Source: an uncultured Gemmiger sp.
GTDB taxonomy: Bacteria > Bacillota > Clostridia > Oscillospirales > Ruminococcaceae
Length of the DNA: 49,162 nucleotides
Direction of reading: 5' to 3'
NCBI GenBank assembly: GCA_944388135.1
Contig: CALXHP010000010.1
Span: 1-49,162 of the forward strand
Positions 39,100-47,016 of this stretch are shown here, one piece after another. How positions within the stretch are numbered: the first letter of the stretch is position 1; every line of letters starts with the position of its first letter. Both the position numbers and the translations under genes were made by a program. The notes beneath the pieces were generated by a model, which had not been told where the DNA came from, searched no databases, and saw nothing but the letters and a program-made list of their open reading frames with translations.

Positions 39100-39816
39100 T
39101 CAAGAATTTTTTACAAAAAATACCGTGCTGTCCAGGTCGGCGGTGTCGGCAAGGGGGGCGGTGGCGGTCAGACCGTCCTCCTCCGGCTGGGGAGCCGCGG
39201 CCAGCGTTCCCAGCCAGTATCCCCCCGGGGTAGTCACCACCGCCCCGGCCGCCAGCCCGCAATCGGCGGAAAGATCGGTCAGCAGCCAGTGGCCGCGCCG
39301 CTCCAGCAGCCCGGCAGCCGCACCGGAAAGCCCCGCACAGGGGTCTTTCTCGCTGCCGGCAAAGGCAACCGTGCAGGTATCATTTCCATTGTCGGCAATC
39401 ACCCGCCCCGCATACCGGCCCAGGGGGTCCACCACCGGAGCACCCGCCTCGGCGGCACAGTTCAGCGTGACGCTGTCTGTCTGCCGGGCGATGGCCCTGG
39501 CCGGCTGCCAGCGGCCTGTTACCCGGTTGCAGTCCAGCAGGCTACGCAGTGCTTCGTTTTCCACCAGGGCGGCCTCGGCAGCGGCCAGTTGCCGGTGCAG
39601 GGCGGCATTCTGCTGCTGCAGGGCCTCCAGGCGCCCCTGGTACTGGGAAACAAACCAGCGCCCCAGTGTTTCGTCCAGCCAGACCGCTCCCGCCGGCAGG
39701 GCGGCAGCCAGCCGGGGACCGCCCCACAGGAGGGCTGCTGCCAGTACCGCCGCTGCCAGCCATTTCCACCATCTCCGATGCGGTCTCGGTCGCGCCAGTT
39801 CCAGTCCGCCGTGCAT
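39100..39816 (-). CDS. mreC: Rod-shape-determining protein MreC
   Basis: 238 residues: a basic cytoplasmic start, one membrane helix (about 20-38), a coiled coil (about 58-88, EALQQQNAALHRQLAAAEAAL) and the beta-rich MreC domain with GAPVVDPLGRYAGRVI and the closing GYWLGTL. MreC links the wall-elongation enzymes to the cytoskeleton outside the membrane. The ATG at 39816 sits six bases after GGGGGTG; ATG 39822 and GTG 39825 are possible but too close. It heads the mreC-PBP2 pair. No mreB or mreD adjoins it. Confidence 0.9.
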   Translation of the reverse strand: MHGGLELARPRPHRRWWKWLAAAVLAAALLWGGPRLAAALPAGAVWLDETLGRWFVSQYQGRLEALQQQNAALHRQLAAAEAALVENEALRSLLDCNRVTGRWQPARAIARQTDSVTLNCAAEAGAPVVDPLGRYAGRVIADNGNDTCTVAFAGSEKDPCAGLSGAAAGLLERRGHWLLTDLSADCGLAAGAVVTTPGGYWLGTLAAAPQPEEDGLTATAPLADTADLDSTVFFVKNS

Positions 39817-39843
39817 TTCCATCACCCCCGTTTACAATATGCC

Positions 39844-39873
39844 TTGCGGCGGGGCGGTATACTTTGCTATAAT
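39844..39873 (+). promoter_or_regulatory. Promoter of the HAD phosphatase gene
   Basis: TTGCGG (39844-39849), an 18-bp spacer and TATAAT (39868-39873) with a TG-n extension (39865-39867). Confidence 0.75.
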
Positions 39874-39894
39874 ACCCCACAGGAGGGAAGATTC

Positions 39895-40701
39895 ATGAAA
39901 TACAAGCTTCTGCTTTTGGATATAGACGGCACCCTGCGCCCCGACAACTGTGAGCGCACCCCCCGGGAAAATGCCGATGCGGTGAACGCCGTACAGCGGC
40001 TGGGGGTCAAAATCGCCATTGCCACCGGCCGGGGGCGTACAGGGGTGGGCAAGGGCTTGCTGCGCTCGGTGCGTCCCGATTATTGGGTCTGTGCGGGCGG
40101 CGCCCAGCTGGTGGACGGCAAAGGCAACGATCTGGCCCTGCATCGGCTGACCAACGAGGAAATGTACGCATTGGTGGATTTTTTTGAGGATTACGAACTG
40201 CCGCTGCGGTTTACCTTCCACGATGCCAATTACGCCTATATCGGCTATGAGGAATTTGCGGCCCGGGAAAAAGCCAAAAATCTGCACAATAATATTGTGG
40301 ACGGGGAGGACCAGGACCATCATCTTGTGGAGATGCCCTTTGGGGCTTTCGGATTTCTGCCCCGGGAACGGGCTGCCCAGTTTCAGGAAAAATACGGTTA
40401 CCTGGGGCTGCAGTTCCTCTATTCTTATCCGGGCAGCGATGGCTGCGATATCTCCCGGGCGGATGTAGACAAGGGCCGCGGCCTTTGCGAACTGGCCGAT
40501 CTGGCAGGTCTTACGCCGGAAGAGTGTGTAGCCATCGGGGACGGGGACAACGATGTGGCCATGCTGCGGGCGGCCGGGCTGGGCATTGCCATGGCCAACG
40601 GCAGTGAGGATGCCAAGGCGGCTGCCGACCGCGTCGGCCCGGACGCCGGGCCCCACGGCGTGGCGGACCTCTGCCGCAGCCTCTGGCCGGAGGCGTTCTG
40701 A
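39895..40701 (+). CDS. HAD superfamily (Cof-type) phosphatase
   Basis: 268 residues. HAD motif I is LLLDIDGTL with nucleophile Asp9 and Asp11, motif II is in IATGR, and motif IV is GDGDNDVAML near the C-terminus; a type-IIB cap lies between. Cof-type enzymes dephosphorylate sugar phosphates, flavin or PLP; the substrate is not readable. AGGAGG (39881-39886) selects the ATG at 39895. The next gene begins two bases after its stop. Confidence 0.93.
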   Translation: MKYKLLLLDIDGTLRPDNCERTPRENADAVNAVQRLGVKIAIATGRGRTGVGKGLLRSVRPDYWVCAGGAQLVDGKGNDLALHRLTNEEMYALVDFFEDYELPLRFTFHDANYAYIGYEEFAAREKAKNLHNNIVDGEDQDHHLVEMPFGAFGFLPRERAAQFQEKYGYLGLQFLYSYPGSDGCDISRADVDKGRGLCELADLAGLTPEECVAIGDGDNDVAMLRAAGLGIAMANGSEDAKAAADRVGPDAGPHGVADLCRSLWPEAF

Positions 40702-40702
40702 A

Positions 40703-41233
40703 ATGGAACGCACCAAAACGGCCTATACTCATGTGGGGCCCGGATTGCCGCCGCTCCATGGGGACCGGGCGGGGGCGCTGATTCTGGGCAGCTTCCCCAG
40801 CCCCAAAAGCAGGGAACAGGGATTCTTCTACGGCCATCCCCAGAACCGCTTCTGGCCGCTGATGGCTGCGGTCACCGGGGAACCGGTGCCGGCCTGGGGG
40901 GATATCGAGGCGAAAAAAGCCATCATTCTCTGCCACGGCCTGGCTGTATGGGACACCATCGGTGCCTGCGATATTCGGGGCGCATCCGATGCGTCCATCC
41001 GCAATGTGGAACCCAATGATGTGGCGGCATTGATTCGCCGCCTGGGGGTGCGGGCGGTGTTTTGCAATGGGGCGGCATCCGGGCGGGTCTATGCCCGGTA
41101 CGCGCAGCCGCTGACCGGCCTGGAGGCCACGGTGCTGCCCAGCACCAGTCCCGCCAACGCGGCCTGGTCCATGGCCAGACTGGAGGAGGCCTGGGGGGCT
41201 GCGCTGGCACCTTTTTTACAAAGGAACGGTTGA
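40703..41233 (+). CDS. Hypoxanthine-DNA glycosylase-like protein (UDG superfamily)
   Basis: 176 residues. The N-terminal motif LILGSFPSPKSREQGFFYGHPQNRFWPLM and the later LWD-like AVWDTIGACDIRGASD and LPSTSPANAA match the DNA-deoxyinosine glycosylase branch of the uracil-DNA glycosylase superfamily. Such enzymes remove hypoxanthine (deaminated adenine) from DNA. It is immediately downstream of the HAD gene; GGAGG lies inside the end of that gene, so translation is coupled. No promoter of its own is seen. Confidence 0.88.
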   Translation: MERTKTAYTHVGPGLPPLHGDRAGALILGSFPSPKSREQGFFYGHPQNRFWPLMAAVTGEPVPAWGDIEAKKAIILCHGLAVWDTIGACDIRGASDASIRNVEPNDVAALIRRLGVRAVFCNGAASGRVYARYAQPLTGLEATVLPSTSPANAAWSMARLEEAWGAALAPFLQRNG

Positions 41234-41258
41234 AACCACTCTGTGTTTGTTCTATAAT
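41230..41258 (+). promoter_or_regulatory. Promoter of the XpaC-TelA operon
   Basis: TTGAAA (41230-41235), a 17-bp spacer and TATAAT (41253-41258), overlapping the preceding stop codon. Confidence 0.8.
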
Positions 41259-41288
41259 AAACCTAATATTCCAACGGGAGGGCACACC

Positions 41289-41906
41289 ATGAGCAAGTGG
41301 GAAGAAAAGCAGGTCCGGCCGGTTTTGCCGCTGTATCTGGCGGCGCTGGCCTGGCCGGTGGCATCGCTGATTTTCCCGCCCTACACCCTGGTGAATCTGG
41401 CCATCGTGGCGGTGTGCAGTGCGGTGGTGTACGCGGTGGCCCGGCAGTTCTGCCCCATGCGGGTGGTGCGTACTTTGGTACCCTATGCCACCGGCAGCGA
41501 GGATGTGGACGCCATGCTCAACGGGATTGATGAAAATTTGAACCGACTGCATCAATTGAATGATGAGATTCCGGACAAGGTCCTTTCGGATTCTATGGAT
41601 ATCATGGAAACGGCAGGACGGAAGATAATTAAAACAGTGGAAAAATATCCGGATAAGGCACAACAGATCAATCGCTTTGCACGGTATTATCTTCCTGAAA
41701 TCGTAAAATTGATGCAAACGTATGTCGAACTGGAGGAAAATGGGGCGTCTGATCAGATTTTGACGGAGTTGCGAAATAATTCTGTTACCACGGCCAATGC
41801 CTTTGAAAATCTTCTGGATTCACTTTATAATACAGAGGTTATGGATTTGTCTACCGACATTGAGGTGCTGGACAGCATCCTGAAAAGCCAGAACCTGACG
41901 AAATAA
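41289..41906 (+). CDS. XpaC-like membrane protein (paralogue 1), compositional mosaic
   Basis: 205 residues: two closely spaced membrane helices (about 13-50), then a helical cytoplasmic domain of the XpaC (5-bromo-4-chloroindolyl-phosphate hydrolysis) family (about 70-205). True hydrolysis is not established for the family. B. subtilis has the same pair, xpaC followed by a telA-like gene. The first 230 bases have the usual GC-rich composition, but 41521-41880 is about 41 % GC by hand count, with A/T-ending codons, then normal again. ATG follows GGAGGG. The C-terminal domain is paralogous to that of the protein at 47017-48270. Confidence 0.82.
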   Translation: MSKWEEKQVRPVLPLYLAALAWPVASLIFPPYTLVNLAIVAVCSAVVYAVARQFCPMRVVRTLVPYATGSEDVDAMLNGIDENLNRLHQLNDEIPDKVLSDSMDIMETAGRKIIKTVEKYPDKAQQINRFARYYLPEIVKLMQTYVELEENGASDQILTELRNNSVTTANAFENLLDSLYNTEVMDLSTDIEVLDSILKSQNLTK

Positions 41907-41936
41907 AACCAAAGAACGAGAAAGGATGGACCTCAC

Positions 41937-43118
41937 ATGGCTGACCTGAACAAGGAATTGGACCTGAACGTGCCTGCTACGCCTACGCTTACCTTTGATG
42001 CGGCGCCTGCGCCCAGCCTGACGCTGGACCCCGCTGCCGATGAAAAGGCGGTGGAGGAAGCCCAGAAAGCGCAACCCGTTCAGGTGGAGGACACCCCGCT
42101 GAGCCCCGAAGAACAGAAGATGGTGGATGATTTTGCCGAAAAGATCGACGTCACCAATTCCCAGATGGTACTGCAGTATGGTGCTGCCAGCCAGAAAAAG
42201 CTCAGTGATTTCTCCGAGACAGCTCTTTCCCGGGTCAAGACCAAAGACATGGGGGAGACCGGCGACCTGATCACCAGCCTGATCGGGGAACTGCAGGGCT
42301 TTGACGCCAATGCCGAGCAGCCCAAGGGAATTTTCGGCTTTTTCAAGAAGGCAGGGAACAGCATCGATCAGCTGAAGACCCGCTACGAGAGCGCCGACAA
42401 GAATGTGGAGCGCATCCGCGCCCAGCTGGAAGACCACCAGGTCACCCTGATGAAGGATATTACCATGCTGGACAAGATGTACCAGCTGAACCTGGTCTAT
42501 TTCAAGGAACTGACCATGTATATTCTGGCAGGCAAAAAGAAGCTGGCCGCCGTGCGGAGCAATGAGCTGAAGGCAGCGCAGGAGAAGGCCCAGCGCACCC
42601 AGCTGCCCGAAGATGCCCAGGCGGCCCGGGATCTGGCTGATCTGTGCGACCGCTTTGAGAAAAAGCTCTATGATCTGGAACTGACCCGGAATATCTCCAT
42701 CCAGATGGGCCCCCAGATCCGCCTGATCCAGTCCAACGACACCCTGATGGCGGAAAAGATCCAGACCACCATCGTCAATACCATCCCGCTGTGGAAAAAC
42801 CAGATGGTGCTGGCCTTGGGCATTGCCCACAGCCAGGAGGCTATGCGGGCGGAGCGGGCCGTCACCGATGCCACCAACGAACTGCTCAAGCGCAACGCCG
42901 CCACCCTGAAGCAGGGAACCATCGATATTGCCAAGGAATCCGAGCGGGGCGTGGTGGACATCGAGACCCTGCAGCAGACCAACAAGCAGCTCATTGAAAC
43001 GCTGGATGAACTGAACAAGATCCGCGCCGACGGCAAGGCCAAACGGGCCAACGCCGAACAGGAACTGGGCCGCATCGAGGGCGAACTGCGTGCCAAACTG
43101 CTGGAGATCAATAACTGA
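41937..43118 (+). CDS. TelA family (toxic anion resistance) protein
   Basis: 393 residues, cytoplasmic and almost wholly helical with long coiled coils. Recognised by the central block LMKDITMLDKMYQLNLVYFKELTMYILAGKKKL and the later LTRNISIQMGPQIRLIQSNDTLMAEKIQTTIVNTIPLWKNQ. Family members were named for tellurite resistance, but a general role in membrane or ion stress is more likely. An N-terminal acidic, Ala/Pro-rich segment (about 1-55) is disordered. AAAGGATG precedes the ATG. It follows XpaC by 30 bases and is followed by the LemA-like gene after 35 bases: one operon. Confidence 0.93.
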   Translation: MADLNKELDLNVPATPTLTFDAAPAPSLTLDPAADEKAVEEAQKAQPVQVEDTPLSPEEQKMVDDFAEKIDVTNSQMVLQYGAASQKKLSDFSETALSRVKTKDMGETGDLITSLIGELQGFDANAEQPKGIFGFFKKAGNSIDQLKTRYESADKNVERIRAQLEDHQVTLMKDITMLDKMYQLNLVYFKELTMYILAGKKKLAAVRSNELKAAQEKAQRTQLPEDAQAARDLADLCDRFEKKLYDLELTRNISIQMGPQIRLIQSNDTLMAEKIQTTIVNTIPLWKNQMVLALGIAHSQEAMRAERAVTDATNELLKRNAATLKQGTIDIAKESERGVVDIETLQQTNKQLIETLDELNKIRADGKAKRANAEQELGRIEGELRAKLLEINN

Positions 43119-43153
43119 TCGCCTGAACCGTTACTTGTTACAGAGGAGCAGCC

Positions 43154-43801
43154 ATGCAGCTGGAACAACAGGAAACATTTGTCATCCACGGCCCCCAGCT
43201 GGAAGTGTTCGGGGAATGGGAAACGAAACTTCCGGCACCGGCCAGAAAACGTCCCGTGGCCGCCCTGGCGCTGGCCGCCCTGGCACTGGTGTCGGTGTTC
43301 GGCATCGGCGGGGCCCGGCTGAAAGAGACCCGCAGCAGTACGGCGCAGATCTATACCACCCGGCAGGACGAATACGGGCACAGCATCCAGGGGGATCTGG
43401 CAGCCCAGACCGACGCGGCCGCCAGCCTGATCCGGGTGGCCGGGAAGGTGCTGGGGGAAGATGACGCCGATGTGCAGAACGCACAGGCGGCGCTGGATGC
43501 CTGGAACGCCGAAAATGATGCGGAGAAACCCGCTGTGCAGTACCGGCTGAATGTCAGCCTTTCGGGAGCGGTGGATATCCTTTATACCGCCGCGGCCGAT
43601 GAGGCGGACAGCAAGGCCAAGGGCCAGCTGGATGACCTGCATGACAGCTTTACATCGGCCCAGGCGACCATAGAGCGGGCTGCCGCCGCCTACAATACCC
43701 AGGCGGAAGCCTACAATGAAACGATTGCAAGCTTTCCGGCCAATGTGCTGGCCGGGTTGTGGGATGCCGGTCCGCTGCAGACTTTTGCACCCGCCGGCTA
43801 A
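43154..43801 (+). CDS. LemA-like membrane protein
   Basis: 215 residues: an N-terminal cytoplasmic tail of about 32, one membrane helix (about 34-52) and a helical C-terminal domain. The ending AAAAYNTQAEAYNETIASFPANVLAGL matches the LemA closing signature (YN...YN..I..FP.N). LemA proteins lie at the membrane and commonly accompany TPM-domain proteins, as here with the next gene. The central domain is divergent from standard LemA and the N-terminal tail is longer. Function unknown. GAGGAG is the ribosome site. Confidence 0.75.
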   Translation: MQLEQQETFVIHGPQLEVFGEWETKLPAPARKRPVAALALAALALVSVFGIGGARLKETRSSTAQIYTTRQDEYGHSIQGDLAAQTDAAASLIRVAGKVLGEDDADVQNAQAALDAWNAENDAEKPAVQYRLNVSLSGAVDILYTAAADEADSKAKGQLDDLHDSFTSAQATIERAAAAYNTQAEAYNETIASFPANVLAGLWDAGPLQTFAPAG

Positions 43802-43828
43802 GGGAACTGATACGACAGGAAACAGACA

Positions 43829-44785
43829 ATGAAACAGGAACTGAAAAGACGGCTCCGCCCGCTGGCGGCAGCAGCGGCCTGCCTTTGCCTGATGGCGGTG
43901 GCCGCCACCCCCGCAGGGGCAGCCCCGGAACTGGACCCCAATACCGCTGTCAATGACTATGCCAATGTCCTTTCCACCCAGACAGAGAACTATGTGGAGG
44001 ATATTTCGGTGGCCTTGCAGGAGACCTGCGGCGCCCAGATCGGTGTGTATACCACCGAGTATATCGGCAATTCCACCATGGAAGGCTATGCCTACGAAGT
44101 ACTCAACACCTGGGGCCTGGGTTCTGCGGACAAGGACAACGGGGTTCTGCTTTTGTTGGCCCCGGGGGAAGATGATTATTATCTGACCCGTGGTGCCGGA
44201 TTGGAGGCCCAGCTTACCATCAGCAAGATGGGGACCATTCTGGACCAGGATATGGAACCCAGCTGGCTGGAGAGCGACTACGATACAGGCACCCAGAAAA
44301 CGGTGCGGGCCATCGCCGAGGAACTTTGCAGCATTTATGGCATTCCGGTCTCCACACTGGACAAGCTGGAACAGTCGCCTGCCCCGCAGGCTGACAAAGG
44401 AGGGATCGGTCCCGTGGCGGTTGTGCTGATCCTCATCGCGGTGGTCCTTGTCATTGCCCTGCTGGCCAGCTTTACCCGCCCCCGTGGCCCCGGCCCCCGG
44501 CCGCCCCGGGGCGGTGGATTCGGCAGCGGGCTGTTCTGGTACAGCCTGGGCCGTGCTTCCCGGCCTCGCCGTCCCCGGCGGCCGCCGCCTCCGCCGCCCG
44601 GCTTCGGCCCCGGTTTTGGCCCCGGCCCCGGTGGATTCGGCCCCCGGCCGGGCGGTCCGCGTCCCGGCGGATTCGGCGGTGCGCCCCGTCCCCGGGGTGG
44701 TTTCGGCGGCACCGGCCGTCCCAGCGGCGGATTCCGCCCGGGTGGCGGTTCCAGCCGCGGCGGCGGTGTGGGACGCCGCCATTGA
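43829..44785 (+). CDS. TPM-domain (YgcG-type) membrane protein with Gly/Pro/Arg tail
   Basis: 318 residues: a signal peptide (about 1-31, ending GAAPE), an extracytoplasmic TPM domain (about 38-180) containing VNDYANVLS, GAQIGVYTTEYIG, KDNGVLLLLAPGEDDYYL and GAGLEAQLT, one membrane helix (about 196-214), and a cytoplasmic tail of about 100 residues made almost only of Gly, Pro, Arg, Phe and Ser. TPM domains were called phosphatases but catalysis is not assured. A Gly-rich tail is common in the family; the Arg and Pro content here is high. It is the last of four operon genes and is followed by a hairpin. Confidence 0.88.
   Translation: MKQELKRRLRPLAAAAACLCLMAVAATPAGAAPELDPNTAVNDYANVLSTQTENYVEDISVALQETCGAQIGVYTTEYIGNSTMEGYAYEVLNTWGLGSADKDNGVLLLLAPGEDDYYLTRGAGLEAQLTISKMGTILDQDMEPSWLESDYDTGTQKTVRAIAEELCSIYGIPVSTLDKLEQSPAPQADKGGIGPVAVVLILIAVVLVIALLASFTRPRGPGPRPPRGGGFGSGLFWYSLGRASRPRRPRRPPPPPPGFGPGFGPGPGGFGPRPGGPRPGGFGGAPRPRGGFGGTGRPSGGFRPGGGSSRGGGVGRRH
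44481..44782 (+). repeat. Low-complexity repeats coding for a GGFG/RPGG tail
   Basis: About 300 bases of C/G-rich imperfect repeats, with units such as GGATTCGGC recurring, coding for GFGPG, PRPGG and FGG repeats at the end of the TPM protein. Length variation between strains is to be expected. Confidence 0.75.
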
Positions 44786-44800
44786 TCGCTTGCTTGTGCA

Positions 44801-44829
44801 AAACGGCTCGCCTGGCGCGGGCCGTTTTT
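44801..44829 (+). terminator. Intrinsic terminator of the XpaC-TelA-LemA-TPM operon
   Basis: AAACGGC (44801-44807) pairs with GCCGTTT (44821-44827), with an inner CGC/GCG stem, followed by TTTC. Confidence 0.7.
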
Positions 44830-44854
44830 CTTACCATGAGAAGGGGAAAATACC

Positions 44855-45619
44855 ATGCCTCAGTTTGCTGTGATCACCGGTGCCAGTTCCGGCATCGGCG
44901 CCGAATTTGCCCGCCAGCTGGCGGCCCGGGGGTACGACCTGCTGTTGGTGGCCCGTCGTGCTGACCGGATGCAGGCACTGGCCGATACACTGCCTGTGCG
45001 CTGCGAAATTTTCCCGGCGGACCTGACCCGCCGGGAGGAATGCGATCGCCTGGTACAGGCACTGCAGGACCGCAAAGTGGATCTTTTCATCAACAACGCA
45101 GGCTTTGGGGAGTGCGGTGCTTTCCTGCAAACGGATCTGGACCGGGAACTGCAGATGATGGACCTCAATGTCGGGGCGGTGCACATCCTTACCAAAAAGA
45201 TGGTGGAAAAGATGGAGCACCAGGGGAGCGGTGCCCTTCTCAATGTGGGTTCCAGCGCGGGCCTGCTTCCGGCGGGACCCTGGATGGCCACCTACTATGC
45301 CACCAAATCCTATGTGGTCAGCCTGACCAGCGGCGTGGCGGCCGAATTGAAAGCCGCCGGCAGCCCGGTTTATCTGGGGTGTCTCTGCCCCGGGCCGGTG
45401 GATACGGAATTCAATGCCGTGGCGCATGTGCGTTTTGCGCTGCCGGGACTTTCCGCCCGCCGTTGTGTGACGGCGGCGCTGGCCGGTATCCGCCGCCGGA
45501 AAACCATCATCGTGCCCGGCAGGGGGATGGCCGCCGCCATGGCCCTCAGCCGGTTGGTGCCCCGAAGGATGCTGATCCCCATAGTGGCCCACCAGCAACG
45601 GCGGAAACTGGAACGCTGA
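44855..45619 (+). CDS. Short-chain dehydrogenase/reductase
   Basis: 254 residues. SDR motifs: TGASSGIG (8-15), NNAG in LFINNAGFGE, the serine in NVGSSAG and YYATK (Tyr/Lys catalytic pair), and PGPVDTEF after it. The residue pattern VARRADRM after the second strand suggests NADPH. Close relatives are annotated as ketoreductases or DltE-like oxidoreductases; the substrate cannot be told. AAGGGG precedes the ATG. It sits between two terminators and depends on read-through or a weak promoter, since none is clear. Confidence 0.92.
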   Translation: MPQFAVITGASSGIGAEFARQLAARGYDLLLVARRADRMQALADTLPVRCEIFPADLTRREECDRLVQALQDRKVDLFINNAGFGECGAFLQTDLDRELQMMDLNVGAVHILTKKMVEKMEHQGSGALLNVGSSAGLLPAGPWMATYYATKSYVVSLTSGVAAELKAAGSPVYLGCLCPGPVDTEFNAVAHVRFALPGLSARRCVTAALAGIRRRKTIIVPGRGMAAAMALSRLVPRRMLIPIVAHQQRRKLER

Positions 45620-45635
45620 TCCCGGACACAGCCGA

Positions 45636-45667
45636 GAGGGACCGGAACCTTCCGGTCTCTTTTTTTG
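45636..45667 (+). terminator. Intrinsic terminator of the SDR gene
   Basis: GACCGGA (45640-45646) pairs with TCCGGTC (45651-45657) around ACCT, flanked by AGAG/CTCT, and runs into at least six T residues. Confidence 0.88.
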
Positions 45668-45771
45668 CGGAAAAGACCCGGCGGGAAAGCAGCGAAAGAA
45701 GGGCGAAGGCCGCAAAAAAATCTGCGCCGGTAAAATCTTGCGTTTGCCCTCTGTTTTTATGGGCGGGATTG

Positions 45772-45780
45772 TGCTATAAT
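45772..45780 (+). promoter_or_regulatory. Extended -10 promoter of the SGNH operon
   Basis: TGCTATAAT (45772-45780) is a perfect extended -10; the -35 region is poor. It starts the transcript for the SGNH hydrolase and probably the genes after it. Confidence 0.65.
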
Positions 45781-45828
45781 CAATACTGACTATATGCAAT
45801 TTTTCCAGCGGAGGAGGGAGGAGCCACT

Positions 45829-46998
45829 ATGCCGACCCCGCAACGTCCCCGGCCCGACCGTACGCGTCGGACACGGCAGGAAACTGAATATAACTGGCAG
45901 GGAGGGTGGGCACGCCCCGAACCGCCGCGCCGGAATCCTTCCCAGCAGCCATCACGCCGGCCGCCGCTGACACCGGAACAGCAGCGTGCCGTTGCCCGCC
46001 GTGTGCGGGAACGCCGCCGTCGCCGCCGCCGCACCTTTGTGGCAGGCACCGTGGGGGGAATTCTGCTGCTGTCCGGCGTCATTACGCTGCTGCTTCCCAA
46101 AAGCGTCACCGGGGAGGCAACGCCTGTTGATCCCGTTTCCACCGGCAGCACCCAGCTGGTGGCGCCGTTGCCCTATGGGGGAAACGGCAATGCGTCGGAT
46201 AACGGTCAGACCGTCCAGGCGCTGAACTGGGGAACAGTGGGACCGACCCAGCAAACGGCGGAAAGCGGATATACCTACACGGCGCTGCCTGCAGCACCGG
46301 CCGCGCTGCCGGAATTCGGGCGGGTGGAAACCTCCTGGTTTTCCGATGCGGCCTTCCTGGGCGATTCGCTCACGGCGGGCTTCTGCGTCAACGAATACAA
46401 TATCGATGTGGGCGGCGCTCTCATCTGCGGCTATGAAGGCGTCAGCCCCAACACCATTGTGAACCGGACCACGGCCAAAAACCCGGACCGCGGGGAGGAG
46501 GTGGCCCTGGATGTGCTTGCGGCGGCCCAGCCGGCCAAGCTGTATATCCTCATCGGCACCAACGCCCTGGTGGCGACCGGCAACGATGAAAGCTTTTTGA
46601 ATTACTACGCCCGGATGCTGGACGAGCTGCGGACCGCCCTGCCCAACACCGCCTTTTATGTGCAGTCTATTCTGGCAGCCACCCAGGAAACGGTGGCCGA
46701 GGATGCCCCCGGCCTGGCACCGGACCGGCTGGCCACCATCAACGCGGCGATCCAGAACCTGTGTGCCGAACGGGGCTGCTATTTCCTGGATCTCAACGCC
46801 GAGTTCAGCGATGAATCGGGATACCTGCTCAGCGATTATGCCCAGCCGGACGGAATCCATCTGACGGTTTCCGGATACAACAAGTGGGTCAGTTATCTGT
46901 GCACCCATGTGCCCTACAATAAGAACAATCCCTATCAGGCGGGCAGCACCTATTATCTCAGCGATGACGTGAAACAACTGCTGGCCGATATTCCCTGA
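45829..46998 (+). CDS. Membrane-anchored SGNH/GDSL hydrolase
   Basis: 389 residues: a basic, proline-rich cytoplasmic tail (about 1-68) ending in a run of seven arginines, one membrane helix (about 69-90), a Ser/Thr/Gly linker and an extracytoplasmic SGNH domain (about 160-375). Catalytic blocks are FLGDSLTAG (Ser), the Gly after it, GTNALV (Asn) and PDGIHL (Asp and His). It should remove or transfer an acyl group on a wall or surface polymer. GGAGGAGG precedes the ATG. It lies 18 bases before the second XpaC gene and upstream of a polymer exporter, which supports a role on that polymer. Confidence 0.88.
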   Translation: MPTPQRPRPDRTRRTRQETEYNWQGGWARPEPPRRNPSQQPSRRPPLTPEQQRAVARRVRERRRRRRRTFVAGTVGGILLLSGVITLLLPKSVTGEATPVDPVSTGSTQLVAPLPYGGNGNASDNGQTVQALNWGTVGPTQQTAESGYTYTALPAAPAALPEFGRVETSWFSDAAFLGDSLTAGFCVNEYNIDVGGALICGYEGVSPNTIVNRTTAKNPDRGEEVALDVLAAAQPAKLYILIGTNALVATGNDESFLNYYARMLDELRTALPNTAFYVQSILAATQETVAEDAPGLAPDRLATINAAIQNLCAERGCYFLDLNAEFSDESGYLLSDYAQPDGIHLTVSGYNKWVSYLCTHVPYNKNNPYQAGSTYYLSDDVKQLLADIP

Positions 46999-47016
46999 CC
47001 AGAAGAGGAGAACACT

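Noticed and set aside
42668-44782. 704-codon minus-strand frame opposite telA, the LemA-like gene and the TPM gene
   Set aside because: Covers three genes with good start signals on the plus strand; its Ala/Gly/Thr repeats are the complement of the TPM tail.
44481-44782. CRISPR-like or tandem DNA repeat array
   Set aside because: The repeats are irregular, in frame and code for a Gly/Pro/Arg tail; there are no constant spacers.
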